Assembly (NCBI RefSeq): GCF_020176955.2
Contig: NZ_JAIUCZ020000001.1
Location: forward strand, 1 to 64,000
Source: Nocardia sp. alder85J
GTDB taxonomy: Bacteria > Actinomycetota > Actinomycetes > Mycobacteriales > Mycobacteriaceae
Direction: 5' to 3'
DNA: 64,000 nucleotides
Shown one piece after another: positions 52,310 to 61,003 of this stretch. The notes beneath the pieces were generated by a model, which did no database searches, was not told the DNA's origin, and saw nothing but the letters and a program-made list of their open reading frames with translations. A program made the translations under genes and the position numbers. Numbering within the stretch: position 1 is the stretch's first letter; every line of letters begins with the position of its first letter.

Positions 52310-53560
52310 ATGCTCGCGCTGCTCACCGGCAGAGCCGCCTGCCCGTACTGTTACCACCGGATCGCACTGAACAGCATCATGTTCCGGTGCAGCGGCCGCT
52401 CCGCGCCGGGGAAGGATCCCTGTCTGCCGGAGACCGATCCGGAGCGGGTCCGCCAGCTCGACGACGCCACCCCGATGCTGCCCTGCTTCTCCTCGCCGCA
52501 CAGACTGTTCCGCTCCGGGCAACGGGCGCGCTGCCCGGAATGCGCGGGTCCCGCGGGCACCCGGGTGTGCCCGGCGTGCCGGTCGGTGCTGCCGTCGGCA
52601 TTCGGTTCCGGCAGCCCGATGTTCGGCATGGTCGGCACCCGATCCGCGGGTAAGACGGTCTATCTCACGGTGCTGGTCAGCGAACTCCAGGAACCGACCC
52701 GGCGGCGGTTCGGCGCGGCCACCTACTTCGTCGGCGAATCCCCGATGATCAACGATGTCCGGGCCTGGCGGCAGGCGATGGACGAGGGACGGCTGCCCGC
52801 ACTCACCCAGCGCGCGGGGACGCAGGCGCGGACCCCGGTGGTGATCGACTGGCAGCAGGAGCGGCGCAACGGTATCGGCGTGCGCCGGGTGGCCTCGACG
52901 GCGCTGTCGTTCTACGACACCGCCGGTGAGGATCTGGAAACCGCCAGGGAGACCACCGATCAGCAGTATCTGGCCGCCGCCGACGGGCTGATCGTGGTGC
53001 TGGACCCCTTCCAGATCGCGGGCAACGCCACCCGTGCCTCGGCGCGTGGCGTCGCCGACCGCTACGACCCCGATCACCCGGTTCAGGTGCTCGCCAACGT
53101 GACCGAGATGCTGCGCGCGGCCGACGGCGTCCGGCAGGACCGGAAGATCACCCGGCCGCTCGCGGTCGCGGTGACCAAGATCGACGCCTTCTACGATCAG
53201 ATCCCGCCGGACAGCCCCATCCGCCGGCCGGCGCCGACGACCCCGCATTTCGACGACGGCGACTCCCTGGACATCCACCAGCACGTCGCCGGGCTCATCG
53301 ACGAATGGGGCGGCGACGACGTCCTGCGCCACCTCGAGCTGAACTACCGGACCTTCCGGCTGTTCGCGGTCTCGGCCCTGGGCGCGGAACCGGATTACCG
53401 GTCCGGCCGCACCGATGTCCGCGGGGTCCGCCCGCACCGGGTCAGCGAACCGCTGCTGTGGTTGATGGCCGATCGGGGCATCGTCGCCTGCGGCAGAGCA
53501 CCGGCCTGCGGCAGAGCACCGGCCTCCGGCAGAGCACCGGCCTCCGGCAAGGGGCAATAG
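52310..53560 (+). CDS. Zinc-ribbon GTPase 1 (TRAFAC-like)
   Basis: 416 residues starting two bases after the FN3 gene. The N-terminus has two zinc-ribbon halves (C11, C14, C27; C75, C78, C87, C90). A G-domain follows: P-loop G109-TRSA-GKT116, switch-II DTAGED starting at D203, and TKID at 289-292 for guanine. It lacks a membrane anchor, unlike the second GTPase of the operon. The pair resembles the double-GTPase conflict systems predicted by comparative genomics, in which nucleotide state controls an effector. The C-terminus ends in an 18-bp tandem repeat encoding (C/S)GRAPA. Confidence 0.9.
   Translation: MLALLTGRAACPYCYHRIALNSIMFRCSGRSAPGKDPCLPETDPERVRQLDDATPMLPCFSSPHRLFRSGQRARCPECAGPAGTRVCPACRSVLPSAFGSGSPMFGMVGTRSAGKTVYLTVLVSELQEPTRRRFGAATYFVGESPMINDVRAWRQAMDEGRLPALTQRAGTQARTPVVIDWQQERRNGIGVRRVASTALSFYDTAGEDLETARETTDQQYLAAADGLIVVLDPFQIAGNATRASARGVADRYDPDHPVQVLANVTEMLRAADGVRQDRKITRPLAVAVTKIDAFYDQIPPDSPIRRPAPTTPHFDDGDSLDIHQHVAGLIDEWGGDDVLRHLELNYRTFRLFAVSALGAEPDYRSGRTDVRGVRPHRVSEPLLWLMADRGIVACGRAPACGRAPASGRAPASGKGQ
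53488..53550. repeat. 18-bp tandem repeat at the end of GTPase 1
   Basis: Three in-frame copies (53488-53505, 53506-53523, 53524-53541) of ctgcggcagagcaccggc, or with one base change, plus a partial fourth. They encode CGRAPA, CGRAPA, SGRAPA and SGK just before the stop. Copy number could vary by slippage without a frameshift. Confidence 0.92.
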
Positions 53561-53562
53561 CC

Positions 53563-55989
53563 ATGGCGTTCAGTTCGCTGCTGTACACCGAGTGCCGCCC
53601 CGACCGGTCGGTGCACGGGCGGGAGGGCATGCAGTTCCAGGCCGAGAGTCCGGACGCCACCGCGGAAATGGAGCAGGCCGTCGTGGCGCACCTGCTGTAC
53701 CGGCCGAGCCGGACGCTGATGGCCGCGGACACACCGGTCGACGCGCACCCGTTGTCGTTCTCCTATCACCGGATTCGCGATCAGCACTACCTCGCGGTGG
53801 GCCGCTACGCCGGGCGGGACAGTCGCGGCCGCGAGGGCAATCAGCTCAGCCACTGCCTGGTGACCGACGATCCCGGCGACATCCGCCCGGCCCGGCCCGC
53901 ACAGCTGTTCCGGTCCGGCGCCTGGCTGACCGAGCCGTCCGAATCGGTCCGGCTGGAGCCGGTCGCGGCGCCACTGCACGTCGCCGAGGCGTACCAACCG
54001 GCCGCGCTGCACGCGATGGCCTGCGCCCAGCCCGGTATCGAGGGATTCCTGCCCAAGCTGCTGACCGCCTTCGAGGACGCGGCGGGGGCGCAGCGGAAGA
54101 AGATCGTCGTCGCGGCCACCGAACTCGAGCAGGCGGTGCGCTGGATCGCGCTGGGCGGGCTGTTCCTGGATCCGGCCGACGTGCTGAGCCTGTCGTTCCG
54201 CGTCTTCACGGAAACGCCGCTCGCGGACGATCTTTCGATCGCGGTCTTCCATCCCGCGCTGACCCGGTCGGCACCCGCGATCGAGGCCCTGCCGCCGGCC
54301 CTCAGCGGTATCGATCTGGATTCGCTGCGGACCTCCGCGATCACGCCCTCGGAATCCGCGCTCACCTACGCCCGATGGTTCCTGGAGTACGACGCCTTCG
54401 ATTCGCTGGAGGCGATCGAGCTGGGCCGGCGCTGGCAGCCGCATCTGGCCTCGCCGGCCGCCGCGACGAGGATGGCCGCGATCGTCTGCCTCGGCCGCGC
54501 GGCCGGACCGGACATCGAGGTGGCGGCCGTCGCCGACGCCCTCGCCGCGGTCTCCGAGCACGAACCCGACGACATCGACGAATACGGTGAGGTGCTGGCC
54601 GAATCGGTGCTGTCGATCCGCCCGGCGGCCACCGACGATCCGGCCGCGCTGCACCGCGCGGCGCTCACCCTGCGCCGCAACCGTCATCACGATGCCGCCG
54701 AAGCGCTGACCCTGGCCCTGCTCGAAGGCGCGCGGTTGTTCCCGGACAGCTACGGCGTGCGCTGGTGCGAGGCGGCCCGCGGCCTCGCGGCCGGTGCGAC
54801 CGTGCGGGCCCGCTGGACCAGTGCCGACGCCCAGCGCCGCGCCCGCCGGCTGCTCTCGGAAACCCTTACCACCGCGCGGGATTCGTCGCTCGCCGCGCTG
54901 TTCACGATCATCCCGGAACTAGGTCTCGGGATCGACTGGGAGTCGGTGCGGCCGGCGGGGGAGCGGCTGGCCGGCTACTGGGCCGGTCACCCGGACGCGG
55001 TGCCCGACGGCGCCCGGACCGCCTTCTATCCCGCCCTGGAGGCGCTGCTGTGGCAGGAACTGGAGACGCGGATCCGGGACCGGGACGAGGGCGTGCGCGC
55101 GGCGATGCTGTCCGGCCGCTGGGATCGGTTGCGGGAGCGCGCCGATCGCTACCGGTCGCCGGTCGTGGCCACGGCGCTCGCCGCCGCGGCCGTGGCCGCC
55201 GCCCCGCAGTCGCGGCGCCCCGCCCTGCTCGGGGAGTTCCTGCGCACGGCGCCGGCGCCGGACTGGTCGCTGTTCTTCGAGACCGGCCGGGCCGCCGACC
55301 CGGAGATGCTCGGCGTCTGGATCACCGGTGACCCGGCCGCCGTGGACGACCGGCGCTTCGCCGACCTCGTCGCCGCGGCGATCGAACAGGAACTCTTCCG
55401 TGGCGCGCACCGGCTGCTGGACCGCATCGTCCGGCTGCCCGGCCTGCCGCCGGCACTCGCCGACATCATCACCGAACACGTTCGGGCCCAGGACATCCTG
55501 CGGACGCTGCTGGCCTGCCGGTCCGAGGTGGCCAATCCCGCGATCGAGCAGCTGCGGACCATCGACTCCCGGTTCGAAACCTATTACGCCGCAACCATCG
55601 CGGAGTATCTGCTGATACAGCGGGACCTGGCCGGGGTGAGCGGCTATCTGAGCGCGACCCGCTCGTATCACCTCGTGGACGACTTCTATCTGCGCACGAT
55701 CGCCCGATTGCAGCGGGATCTGCCGGATTTCGCGCCGCAGCTGCTGTGGCTGTGCCGGTCGCCGGATGTGCTTGCCTGGATGCGCAATCCGGTCGAGAGC
55801 GCCTTCGCCGACTGGATGCGCAAGAGCGGCAACAAGAAACGCGCGGTCGAGGCCGGTGCGCAGCTGGAGCGGCGCGCGCAGGCGGACTGGAACATGCTCC
55901 TCGACACGGTGTCCGCGGGCCGGGCCGCGCAGCGCTCGCTGCCGCGCGCCCTCCCGCCGCTGCGCAAATTCCGGAAGGACAGCCGATGA
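53563..55989 (+). CDS. GTPase-associated protein (GAP1-like), 808 residues
   Basis: Starts at MAFSSLLYTECRPDRSVHG (ATG 53563-53565), two bases after GTPase 1. The N-terminal 150 residues (YRPSRTLMAADTPVDAHPLS, YAGRDSRGREGNQLSHCLV) form a compact domain of the kind annotated GTPase-associated protein 1, N-terminal. The remaining 650 residues are mostly helical with no enzymatic motif. Proteins of this type accompany zinc-ribbon GTPase pairs in actinobacterial operons, and the family name is from memory. It overlaps the second GTPase by ATGA. A regulator or scaffold between the two GTPases is the best guess. Confidence 0.82.
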   Translation: MAFSSLLYTECRPDRSVHGREGMQFQAESPDATAEMEQAVVAHLLYRPSRTLMAADTPVDAHPLSFSYHRIRDQHYLAVGRYAGRDSRGREGNQLSHCLVTDDPGDIRPARPAQLFRSGAWLTEPSESVRLEPVAAPLHVAEAYQPAALHAMACAQPGIEGFLPKLLTAFEDAAGAQRKKIVVAATELEQAVRWIALGGLFLDPADVLSLSFRVFTETPLADDLSIAVFHPALTRSAPAIEALPPALSGIDLDSLRTSAITPSESALTYARWFLEYDAFDSLEAIELGRRWQPHLASPAAATRMAAIVCLGRAAGPDIEVAAVADALAAVSEHEPDDIDEYGEVLAESVLSIRPAATDDPAALHRAALTLRRNRHHDAAEALTLALLEGARLFPDSYGVRWCEAARGLAAGATVRARWTSADAQRRARRLLSETLTTARDSSLAALFTIIPELGLGIDWESVRPAGERLAGYWAGHPDAVPDGARTAFYPALEALLWQELETRIRDRDEGVRAAMLSGRWDRLRERADRYRSPVVATALAAAAVAAAPQSRRPALLGEFLRTAPAPDWSLFFETGRAADPEMLGVWITGDPAAVDDRRFADLVAAAIEQELFRGAHRLLDRIVRLPGLPPALADIITEHVRAQDILRTLLACRSEVANPAIEQLRTIDSRFETYYAATIAEYLLIQRDLAGVSGYLSATRSYHLVDDFYLRTIARLQRDLPDFAPQLLWLCRSPDVLAWMRNPVESAFADWMRKSGNKKRAVEAGAQLERRAQADWNMLLDTVSAGRAAQRSLPRALPPLRKFRKDSR

Positions 55990-57632
55990 TCCTGGCAGAT
56001 GGCGGCGAGGCGGTCGGCGGACTGCTCTTCTTCACCGTCGCGTTCGCACTGGGCGTGCTGGTCGTCTGGGTGGTGCTGGCGGCGACCCTGTACGGCCTGT
56101 CCTACCTGGTGATGGTCTACTACCCGGCGAGTGTTCTGCTCGGCCTGCCGGCCGGGATCGGTTGCGCCGCCGTGGTTGTCGCGCGCGATCTGCTCACCGC
56201 CGGGCATCGCGCCGAGCGCACCGTCACACCCGCGGACGTCGCCGACCACGACTATTTCGGCCGCCCGCCGCGCGGTGAGTCGCGCTGGTTCGGCTGGGAT
56301 CGGGCCTGGCCCCGATATCTGCCGTTCCAGGCGCGGCGGGACCTGGTGGACGCGGCCCGCGCCGCCACGGCCTTCCTCGGCGGCCGGTCGCGGCAGGTGT
56401 GGTCGGAATGCGCCGATCCGGCGCCGCTGCTGCTCTACACACTGTTCGGGGCGCTGCCGCACCTCGCGTTCGCGGTGGGGTTCGTGGTGTCCGCGACCTT
56501 CCTGCTGGCCGTGTGCACGGTCGCCGTGCTGATCGGCTGGCTGCTGCAATGCACGGCGATCGTGGCGCTGCGCGCGGTGGACGCGGTGATCCGGCGGGTG
56601 TTCCGGCTCTCGACGCGATGCGTGAAATGCTATGAGGTCACGCCGCTTCCGAGCTATCGGTGCGGCGGCTGCTCGATCGTGCACCGGGATCTGCGGCCCG
56701 GCCGGCTCGGGGTGCTGTGGCACCGCTGCGAATGTGCCGCGGTGCTGCCCACCATGATCACGCGGGCCTCCGGCTGGGCGCTGCGGAAGAACATCGTCTG
56801 CCCGCGGTGCGGGCACGGCCTGCCGGAGGGCACCGGCAGCCGCCAGACCATCCAGGTGCCCACCTTCGGGGCCGTCGGCGCGGGCAAGACCCGGTTGCTG
56901 TTCGCGGCCGCGGTCGGGTTGTACGAGGTGTACGCCGCCGGCAACACCACGATCGAACCGCTGGACGACCACTCCGGCGAGGAACTCGAACGCGCCCGCG
57001 ACCTGATCACCGCCGGCCGCCGGACGGTGAAGACCGCCCACGGTCCGACCCCGGAGGCCCTCGGCATCCTCGTCACCCCGGAACGGAAACGGCCCTTCGA
57101 ACTGCATCTGCTGGACGCGGCCGGTGAGCATTTCTCGATGAAGGAAGGCGCCGAGTCGCTGCACTATCTGCACTCGGCCGAGACACTGCTGCTGGTGATC
57201 GATCCGTTCGCCACCGACGAACTGCGGGCCGCGATCCCGGACCCGGCGACCGCCGGACTGGTCGTCGGCGCCGCCGCCCCGGAGGATTCGTATTCGATCA
57301 CCATCGAACAGCTGCGGTCCGCCGGGCTGCACACCAACAAGCGCGCGCTCGGCATCGTGGTGTCGAAGGTCGACGACCTGCGCCGGCTGGGCTTCGACGG
57401 CGGTCTGGACCCCCGCGACCAGGACACCATCGTGGGGTGGCTGGTCGATCACGGTCTGGACAATCTGGTGGCCCGGGCGCGGCAGGACTTCCGGTCCGTC
57501 CACTACTTCCTGGCCGATTCGATGGGGCTGTCCGTCGCGGACCCCTGTCATCCGGTCCACACCCTGCACTGGCTGACCCGGCAGGTGGGCGTGGATCTCG
57601 TGCCCGCTCCCGCCGCGGGGATGCGGCTGTAG
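55986..57632 (+). CDS. Membrane-anchored zinc-ribbon GTPase 2
   Basis: 548 residues. The start ATG 55986-55988 overlaps the previous stop. Hydrophobic helices lie at about 10-35, 38-65 and 148-195. Zinc-ribbon cysteines follow (CVKCYEV, CGGC, CECAA, CPRCGHG). The G-domain has P-loop G295-AVGA-GKT302, a DAAGEHF switch in place of DTAG, and SKVDDL for the guanine site. The order (membrane, zinc ribbons, GTPase) mirrors the soluble zinc-ribbon GTPase 1. It may form the membrane-side half of a GTPase pair. Substitution of Thr by Ala in the switch suggests altered hydrolysis. Confidence 0.88.
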   Translation: MILADGGEAVGGLLFFTVAFALGVLVVWVVLAATLYGLSYLVMVYYPASVLLGLPAGIGCAAVVVARDLLTAGHRAERTVTPADVADHDYFGRPPRGESRWFGWDRAWPRYLPFQARRDLVDAARAATAFLGGRSRQVWSECADPAPLLLYTLFGALPHLAFAVGFVVSATFLLAVCTVAVLIGWLLQCTAIVALRAVDAVIRRVFRLSTRCVKCYEVTPLPSYRCGGCSIVHRDLRPGRLGVLWHRCECAAVLPTMITRASGWALRKNIVCPRCGHGLPEGTGSRQTIQVPTFGAVGAGKTRLLFAAAVGLYEVYAAGNTTIEPLDDHSGEELERARDLITAGRRTVKTAHGPTPEALGILVTPERKRPFELHLLDAAGEHFSMKEGAESLHYLHSAETLLLVIDPFATDELRAAIPDPATAGLVVGAAAPEDSYSITIEQLRSAGLHTNKRALGIVVSKVDDLRRLGFDGGLDPRDQDTIVGWLVDHGLDNLVARARQDFRSVHYFLADSMGLSVADPCHPVHTLHWLTRQVGVDLVPAPAAGMRL

Positions 57633-57657
57633 TTCCGCTCTCGATCGAAGGACACCG

Positions 57658-57861
57658 GTGAATCCCGTTCTCCCGCTTACCGTCAACCTGTTGCGCCGGG
57701 CGCTGGCCGGCGCCGTCGTGCTCGCCCTGCTGGTGGCGGTCGCGCTGACCGTCGGCTACTACGCCAGCGGCGGCTGGGCCACCCCGCAGCACGACATCGT
57801 GCACACCTTGCAGCGGTGGCAGCACACGATCTCACATCTGGTGCCGTTCCCGTGGCAGTAG
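57658..57861 (+). CDS. Tiny single-helix membrane protein
   Basis: 67 residues, GTG start 57658-57660, GAAGGAC seven bases upstream. One transmembrane helix (about 14-34, ALAGAVVLALLVAVALTVGY) is followed by a short tail with several His and Trp residues (TLQRWQHTISHLVPFPWQ). No family is recognised. It is 25 bases from GTPase 2 and 8 from Hsp70 2, so it belongs to the operon. It could anchor the vWA or Hsp70 2 protein, or be an accessory of GTPase 2. Confidence 0.72.
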   Translation: MNPVLPLTVNLLRRALAGAVVLALLVAVALTVGYYASGGWATPQHDIVHTLQRWQHTISHLVPFPWQ

Positions 57862-57869
57862 CGCGCGCC

Positions 57870-59432
57870 ATGATCGCCATCGGCATCGATCTCGGCACGA
57901 CCTTCTCGGTGGTGGCCCATTTCGACGGCTCCGCCGCACCCCGGGTGATCGTGGCGCCCGACGGCCGCGCGATCACCCCGTCGGTGGTCCACATCGATCA
58001 CGAGCGGGTGGTGGTCGGCGCGGAGGCGAACGCGCTCGGCCTCGCCGATCCGGATCGCGTGGTGCGCGGCATCAAACGTCACATGGGCACCGGCTTCACG
58101 CTGGGGTTCGACGGTGCCGAGTACACCCCCGAGACGGTGTCCGCGCTGATCCTGAAGGCGCTGGCGGACAATGCCGCCGCGGCGCTGGGCTGCCCGGCCG
58201 GTGAGCTGGCGGCCGTGGTCACCGTCCCGGCGTATTTCGGTGTGACCGAACGGGAGGCGACCGCGCAGGCGGTGCGGCTGGCCGGGCTGACGCTGCTCGA
58301 TCTGGTCGCCGAACCGGTCGCCGCCGCGGCCTGTTACGGGGCCGGGCGGACCGCGAGCGGTGCGGTGCTGGTCTTCGACCTCGGCGGCGGCACCTTCGAC
58401 ACCACGGTGCTGCGGATCACCGCGGGCGTCCCGGAAGTCGTGGTGACCGACGGTGATTCGCAGCTGGGCGGGCTGGACTGGAACGATCGGCTCGGCGAGC
58501 TGCTGTGGGAGAAGTTCAGTGCCGCGATGGAATCCGGGACCGCCGAGGACGCGGCCGTCGACCCCGGTTTCGCCGAAGCGCTCGCCGCCGCGGCCGAACG
58601 GGCGAAAATCGCGCTGACGGGCCGGGATTCGGTTCCGGTCGTGCTGGAGTACGCGGCCGAGCGCCGGATCGTGCAGCTCACCCGGGCCGAATTCGAGGCG
58701 GCGACGGCCCCGCTGGTGGGCAACTGCCTCACCGTCGCCGATCGCGCGCTCGCCGCCGCCCGCTCCCGGGGCGCGGGCCGGCTCGAGCGCATCCTGCTGG
58801 TCGGCGGCGCGACCCGGATGCCGATGATCCGCGCGGCGCTCGCGGCGCACTTCGGTGTCGGCGTCGCCGTGTTCGAACCCGATCTGGCCGTGGCGAAAGG
58901 GGCCGCCATGCACGCGTACCACCTGGCCGCGCCGTCGCATCCGGCGCTGCCCGCCGGTGCGGCGGGCCGGGTACTCGCCGCACCCGTGCGCACGGTACTG
59001 CCACGCGCGCTGGGCATCCTGCTGCACGACAGCCGGGACCCGTCCGGCGAGGGCCGCGTCGTGCACCATGTCGTGGAGGCCAATACCGCCCTGCCGGTGC
59101 GGAATTCGCGGGCCCGGTTCGCGACGGTGCGTGACGGCCAGGACCGCATCCGGGTGGAGGTCTACGAACAGGCCGGCGCGGTCGCCTCCTCGGATCCGGG
59201 GCACAACCGCCGGGTGCTGGACGGCGAACTGGTGGACGTGCCGCCGCTGTCGGCGGGTTCGCCGATCGACATCGTCTTCGACATCGGCGCGGACGGCCGG
59301 ATCAGTTGCACCGCAACCGAACCGAACAGCGGCCGGCGCCTGGTGCTGGAGTCGTACATGGAGGGCGTGCTCGACGCGGCGGATTCCGCCCGGCAGCAGG
59401 CCCTGCTCGCCCGGCTCCGGGTCCGTCTGTAG
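57870..59432 (+). CDS. Hsp70-family ATPase 2
   Basis: A 520-residue Hsp70-like protein starting at MIAIGIDLGTTFSVVA (ATG 57870-57872); a GTG at 57852 would add six residues. ATPase motifs are complete: IDLGTTFSVVAHFDG, VTVPAYFGVTEREATAQ, FDLGGGTFDTTVL and LLVGGATRMPMI. The substrate-binding part (about 375-510) ends without a helical lid. It is clearly distinct from Hsp70 1 in the same operon, so the two probably have separate clients. It is followed 21 bases later by the vWA gene. Confidence 0.93.
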   Translation: MIAIGIDLGTTFSVVAHFDGSAAPRVIVAPDGRAITPSVVHIDHERVVVGAEANALGLADPDRVVRGIKRHMGTGFTLGFDGAEYTPETVSALILKALADNAAAALGCPAGELAAVVTVPAYFGVTEREATAQAVRLAGLTLLDLVAEPVAAAACYGAGRTASGAVLVFDLGGGTFDTTVLRITAGVPEVVVTDGDSQLGGLDWNDRLGELLWEKFSAAMESGTAEDAAVDPGFAEALAAAAERAKIALTGRDSVPVVLEYAAERRIVQLTRAEFEAATAPLVGNCLTVADRALAAARSRGAGRLERILLVGGATRMPMIRAALAAHFGVGVAVFEPDLAVAKGAAMHAYHLAAPSHPALPAGAAGRVLAAPVRTVLPRALGILLHDSRDPSGEGRVVHHVVEANTALPVRNSRARFATVRDGQDRIRVEVYEQAGAVASSDPGHNRRVLDGELVDVPPLSAGSPIDIVFDIGADGRISCTATEPNSGRRLVLESYMEGVLDAADSARQQALLARLRVRL

Positions 59433-59453
59433 TGCCGCCGGAAAGGTGACGCG

Positions 59454-60089
59454 GTGAACACCTGGATACGACGTGATTTCGACTCCGCCGGGCTGACCCA
59501 CTACCCGGTCGGCCCGTACCTGGCCGCGATCCAGCGGCGGTTCGGCGGCGTGGTGCTGCTGTGTATCGACGTCAGCGGCTCGATGTCCGGCAAGCCGCTG
59601 GCGAGCGCGGTGCGCGGCGCCAAGACCTTCGCCGAGGAGGCGGTGGCCGCCTACTACGAGGTCGGCGTGACGCTGTGGCACCACGCGATCGCGGCGAGCA
59701 TCGCGCCGACGCGGGACCTGGCCCCGGTGTTCGGTCTGCTGGACGCCGCGGCCGCCTCCGGCGGCAACGAGATCAACCCGACCCTCGACGCCGCCCACGA
59801 CCTGCTCCGCGCCCGCGACCCCCGGCTGGACCGCGTCGTCGTGATCTTCGGCGACGGCGATCTGGGCGGCAAACGCGAACAGGCCCTCGCCAAGGCCGCG
59901 GCCATGCGCGCCGACGACATCCGCATCATCACCGTCGGACTCGGCGACGCGGCGGCCCGTGCGCTGGACGAGATCTCGACCGAATCCCACGACCGCCCGC
60001 GCACCGCCACCGCGGACACCATCGACACCGAGATCGCGGGAGCGGCGGGCGGCCTGCGGCGGCACCGAGCAGCCGAGTCCGGCAGATAG
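59454..60089 (+). CDS. von Willebrand factor A domain protein
   Basis: 211 residues, GTG start 59454-59456. The metal-ion-dependent adhesion site is intact at the start of the domain: D39-x-S41-x-S43 (CIDVSGSMSG), with GGNEI and IFGDGDLGG supplying later ligands. vWA proteins assemble with AAA+ or GTPase partners in bacterial conflict operons, and this one is alone in lacking a MoxR partner. It closes the operon. No signal peptide or membrane helix is seen, so it is cytosolic. Confidence 0.92.
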   Translation: MNTWIRRDFDSAGLTHYPVGPYLAAIQRRFGGVVLLCIDVSGSMSGKPLASAVRGAKTFAEEAVAAYYEVGVTLWHHAIAASIAPTRDLAPVFGLLDAAAASGGNEINPTLDAAHDLLRARDPRLDRVVVIFGDGDLGGKREQALAKAAAMRADDIRIITVGLGDAAARALDEISTESHDRPRTATADTIDTEIAGAAGGLRRHRAAESGR

Positions 60090-60150
60090 GCAGTGACCGG
60101 CCCCGCCGTATACGCCGATCCCGACGGCCTCGGCCCGATACCGGCCGGTG

Positions 60151-60942
60151 TCAGGAGTTCGCGGGAATCACCGCGTCCAGCACGCCGAGATCCGTGCCGA
60201 GGTCGGCGGTCACGCTGCGGACCACGGCGATGTCCTTGCGGACGAATTCGCCGACGGAGTCGAAGAATCCGGCGACCGAACCCTTCGCGGCGACGCCCGC
60301 CAGGGCGCGGCTGGCGGCGCTGCCGTGCGGCAGGGCGGACAGCAGGGTGGTCTCGTCGATGCCGAGCTGTTTGCCGAGATCCACCGCGGCGGCGAGCAAT
60401 CCGATGTTCGCGGTGAAGACGGCGTTGTTGACCAGCTTCACCCGCTGGCCGTGGCCGAGCGCGCCGACGTGCAGCACCGGATCGCCGTAGGCGGACAGTG
60501 CCGGGCAGACGGCGGCGAAGGCCGCCTCGGCACCGCCGACGAGGATCGTGAGGCGGCCCGCGGCGATATCGTGCGGGCCGCCGCTGACGGCGGCGTCCAC
60601 CACCGAGACATCATGTGCGGCAGCGTGTTCGGCGAGGCCCTCGACCGTGCGGGGGTTGCAGGTGGTGTGCACCACCAGCGTGGCGCCCGGTCGCATGGCC
60701 GCCACCAGGCCGTCGTCGACGCACACCCGCCGGACCTGGTCGTCGGTGAAGACACAGACCAGTACGGCGTCCGCGCCGGCGGCCACCGCGGCGAGGTCCG
60801 CATGCGCCTGCGCGCCGGAATCGGCCAGCGCGCCGCGACTCTCGGGCGACCGGCCCAGCACCGCGACCTCGTGGCCCGCCTGCACCAGCCGGTCCACCAT
60901 CGGCCGGCCCATCCGGCCGGCGCCTACGAATCCCAGTCGCAT
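60151..60942 (-). CDS. NAD(P)-dependent 3-hydroxyisobutyrate dehydrogenase-type reductase
   Basis: 263 residues. MRLGFVGAGRMGRPMVDRL is the cofactor loop, and DAAVSGGPHDIAAGRLTIL the substrate segment. KLVNNAVFTAN supplies the catalytic lysine (GQRVKLVNN). It fits beta-hydroxyacid dehydrogenases (HIBDH, 6PGDH-like imine reductases). It lies 61 bases upstream-on-strand of a paralogue of the same family and converges with the vWA gene (61-bp gap with only a weak TGACCGGCC/GGCCGGTGTCA hairpin). Substrate unknown. Confidence 0.92.
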   Translation of the reverse strand: MRLGFVGAGRMGRPMVDRLVQAGHEVAVLGRSPESRGALADSGAQAHADLAAVAAGADAVLVCVFTDDQVRRVCVDDGLVAAMRPGATLVVHTTCNPRTVEGLAEHAAAHDVSVVDAAVSGGPHDIAAGRLTILVGGAEAAFAAVCPALSAYGDPVLHVGALGHGQRVKLVNNAVFTANIGLLAAAVDLGKQLGIDETTLLSALPHGSAASRALAGVAAKGSVAGFFDSVGEFVRKDIAVVRSVTADLGTDLGVLDAVIPANS

Positions 60943-61003
60943 GCGAATCGTCTCCTCGTCGATGAGTAGTGGGCACTGCCCTCGGACGGCGGGACGGCCA
61001 TCG

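Noticed and set aside
46405..60089. Prophage or integrative element
   Set aside because: No integrase, tRNA att site, transposase, terminase or structural genes; GC content and codon bias match the host. It could still be mobile within defence islands.
46405..60089. CRISPR-Cas, restriction-modification or CBASS system
   Set aside because: No spacer repeats, Cas proteins, methylase, nuclease or cyclase motif were found on either strand.
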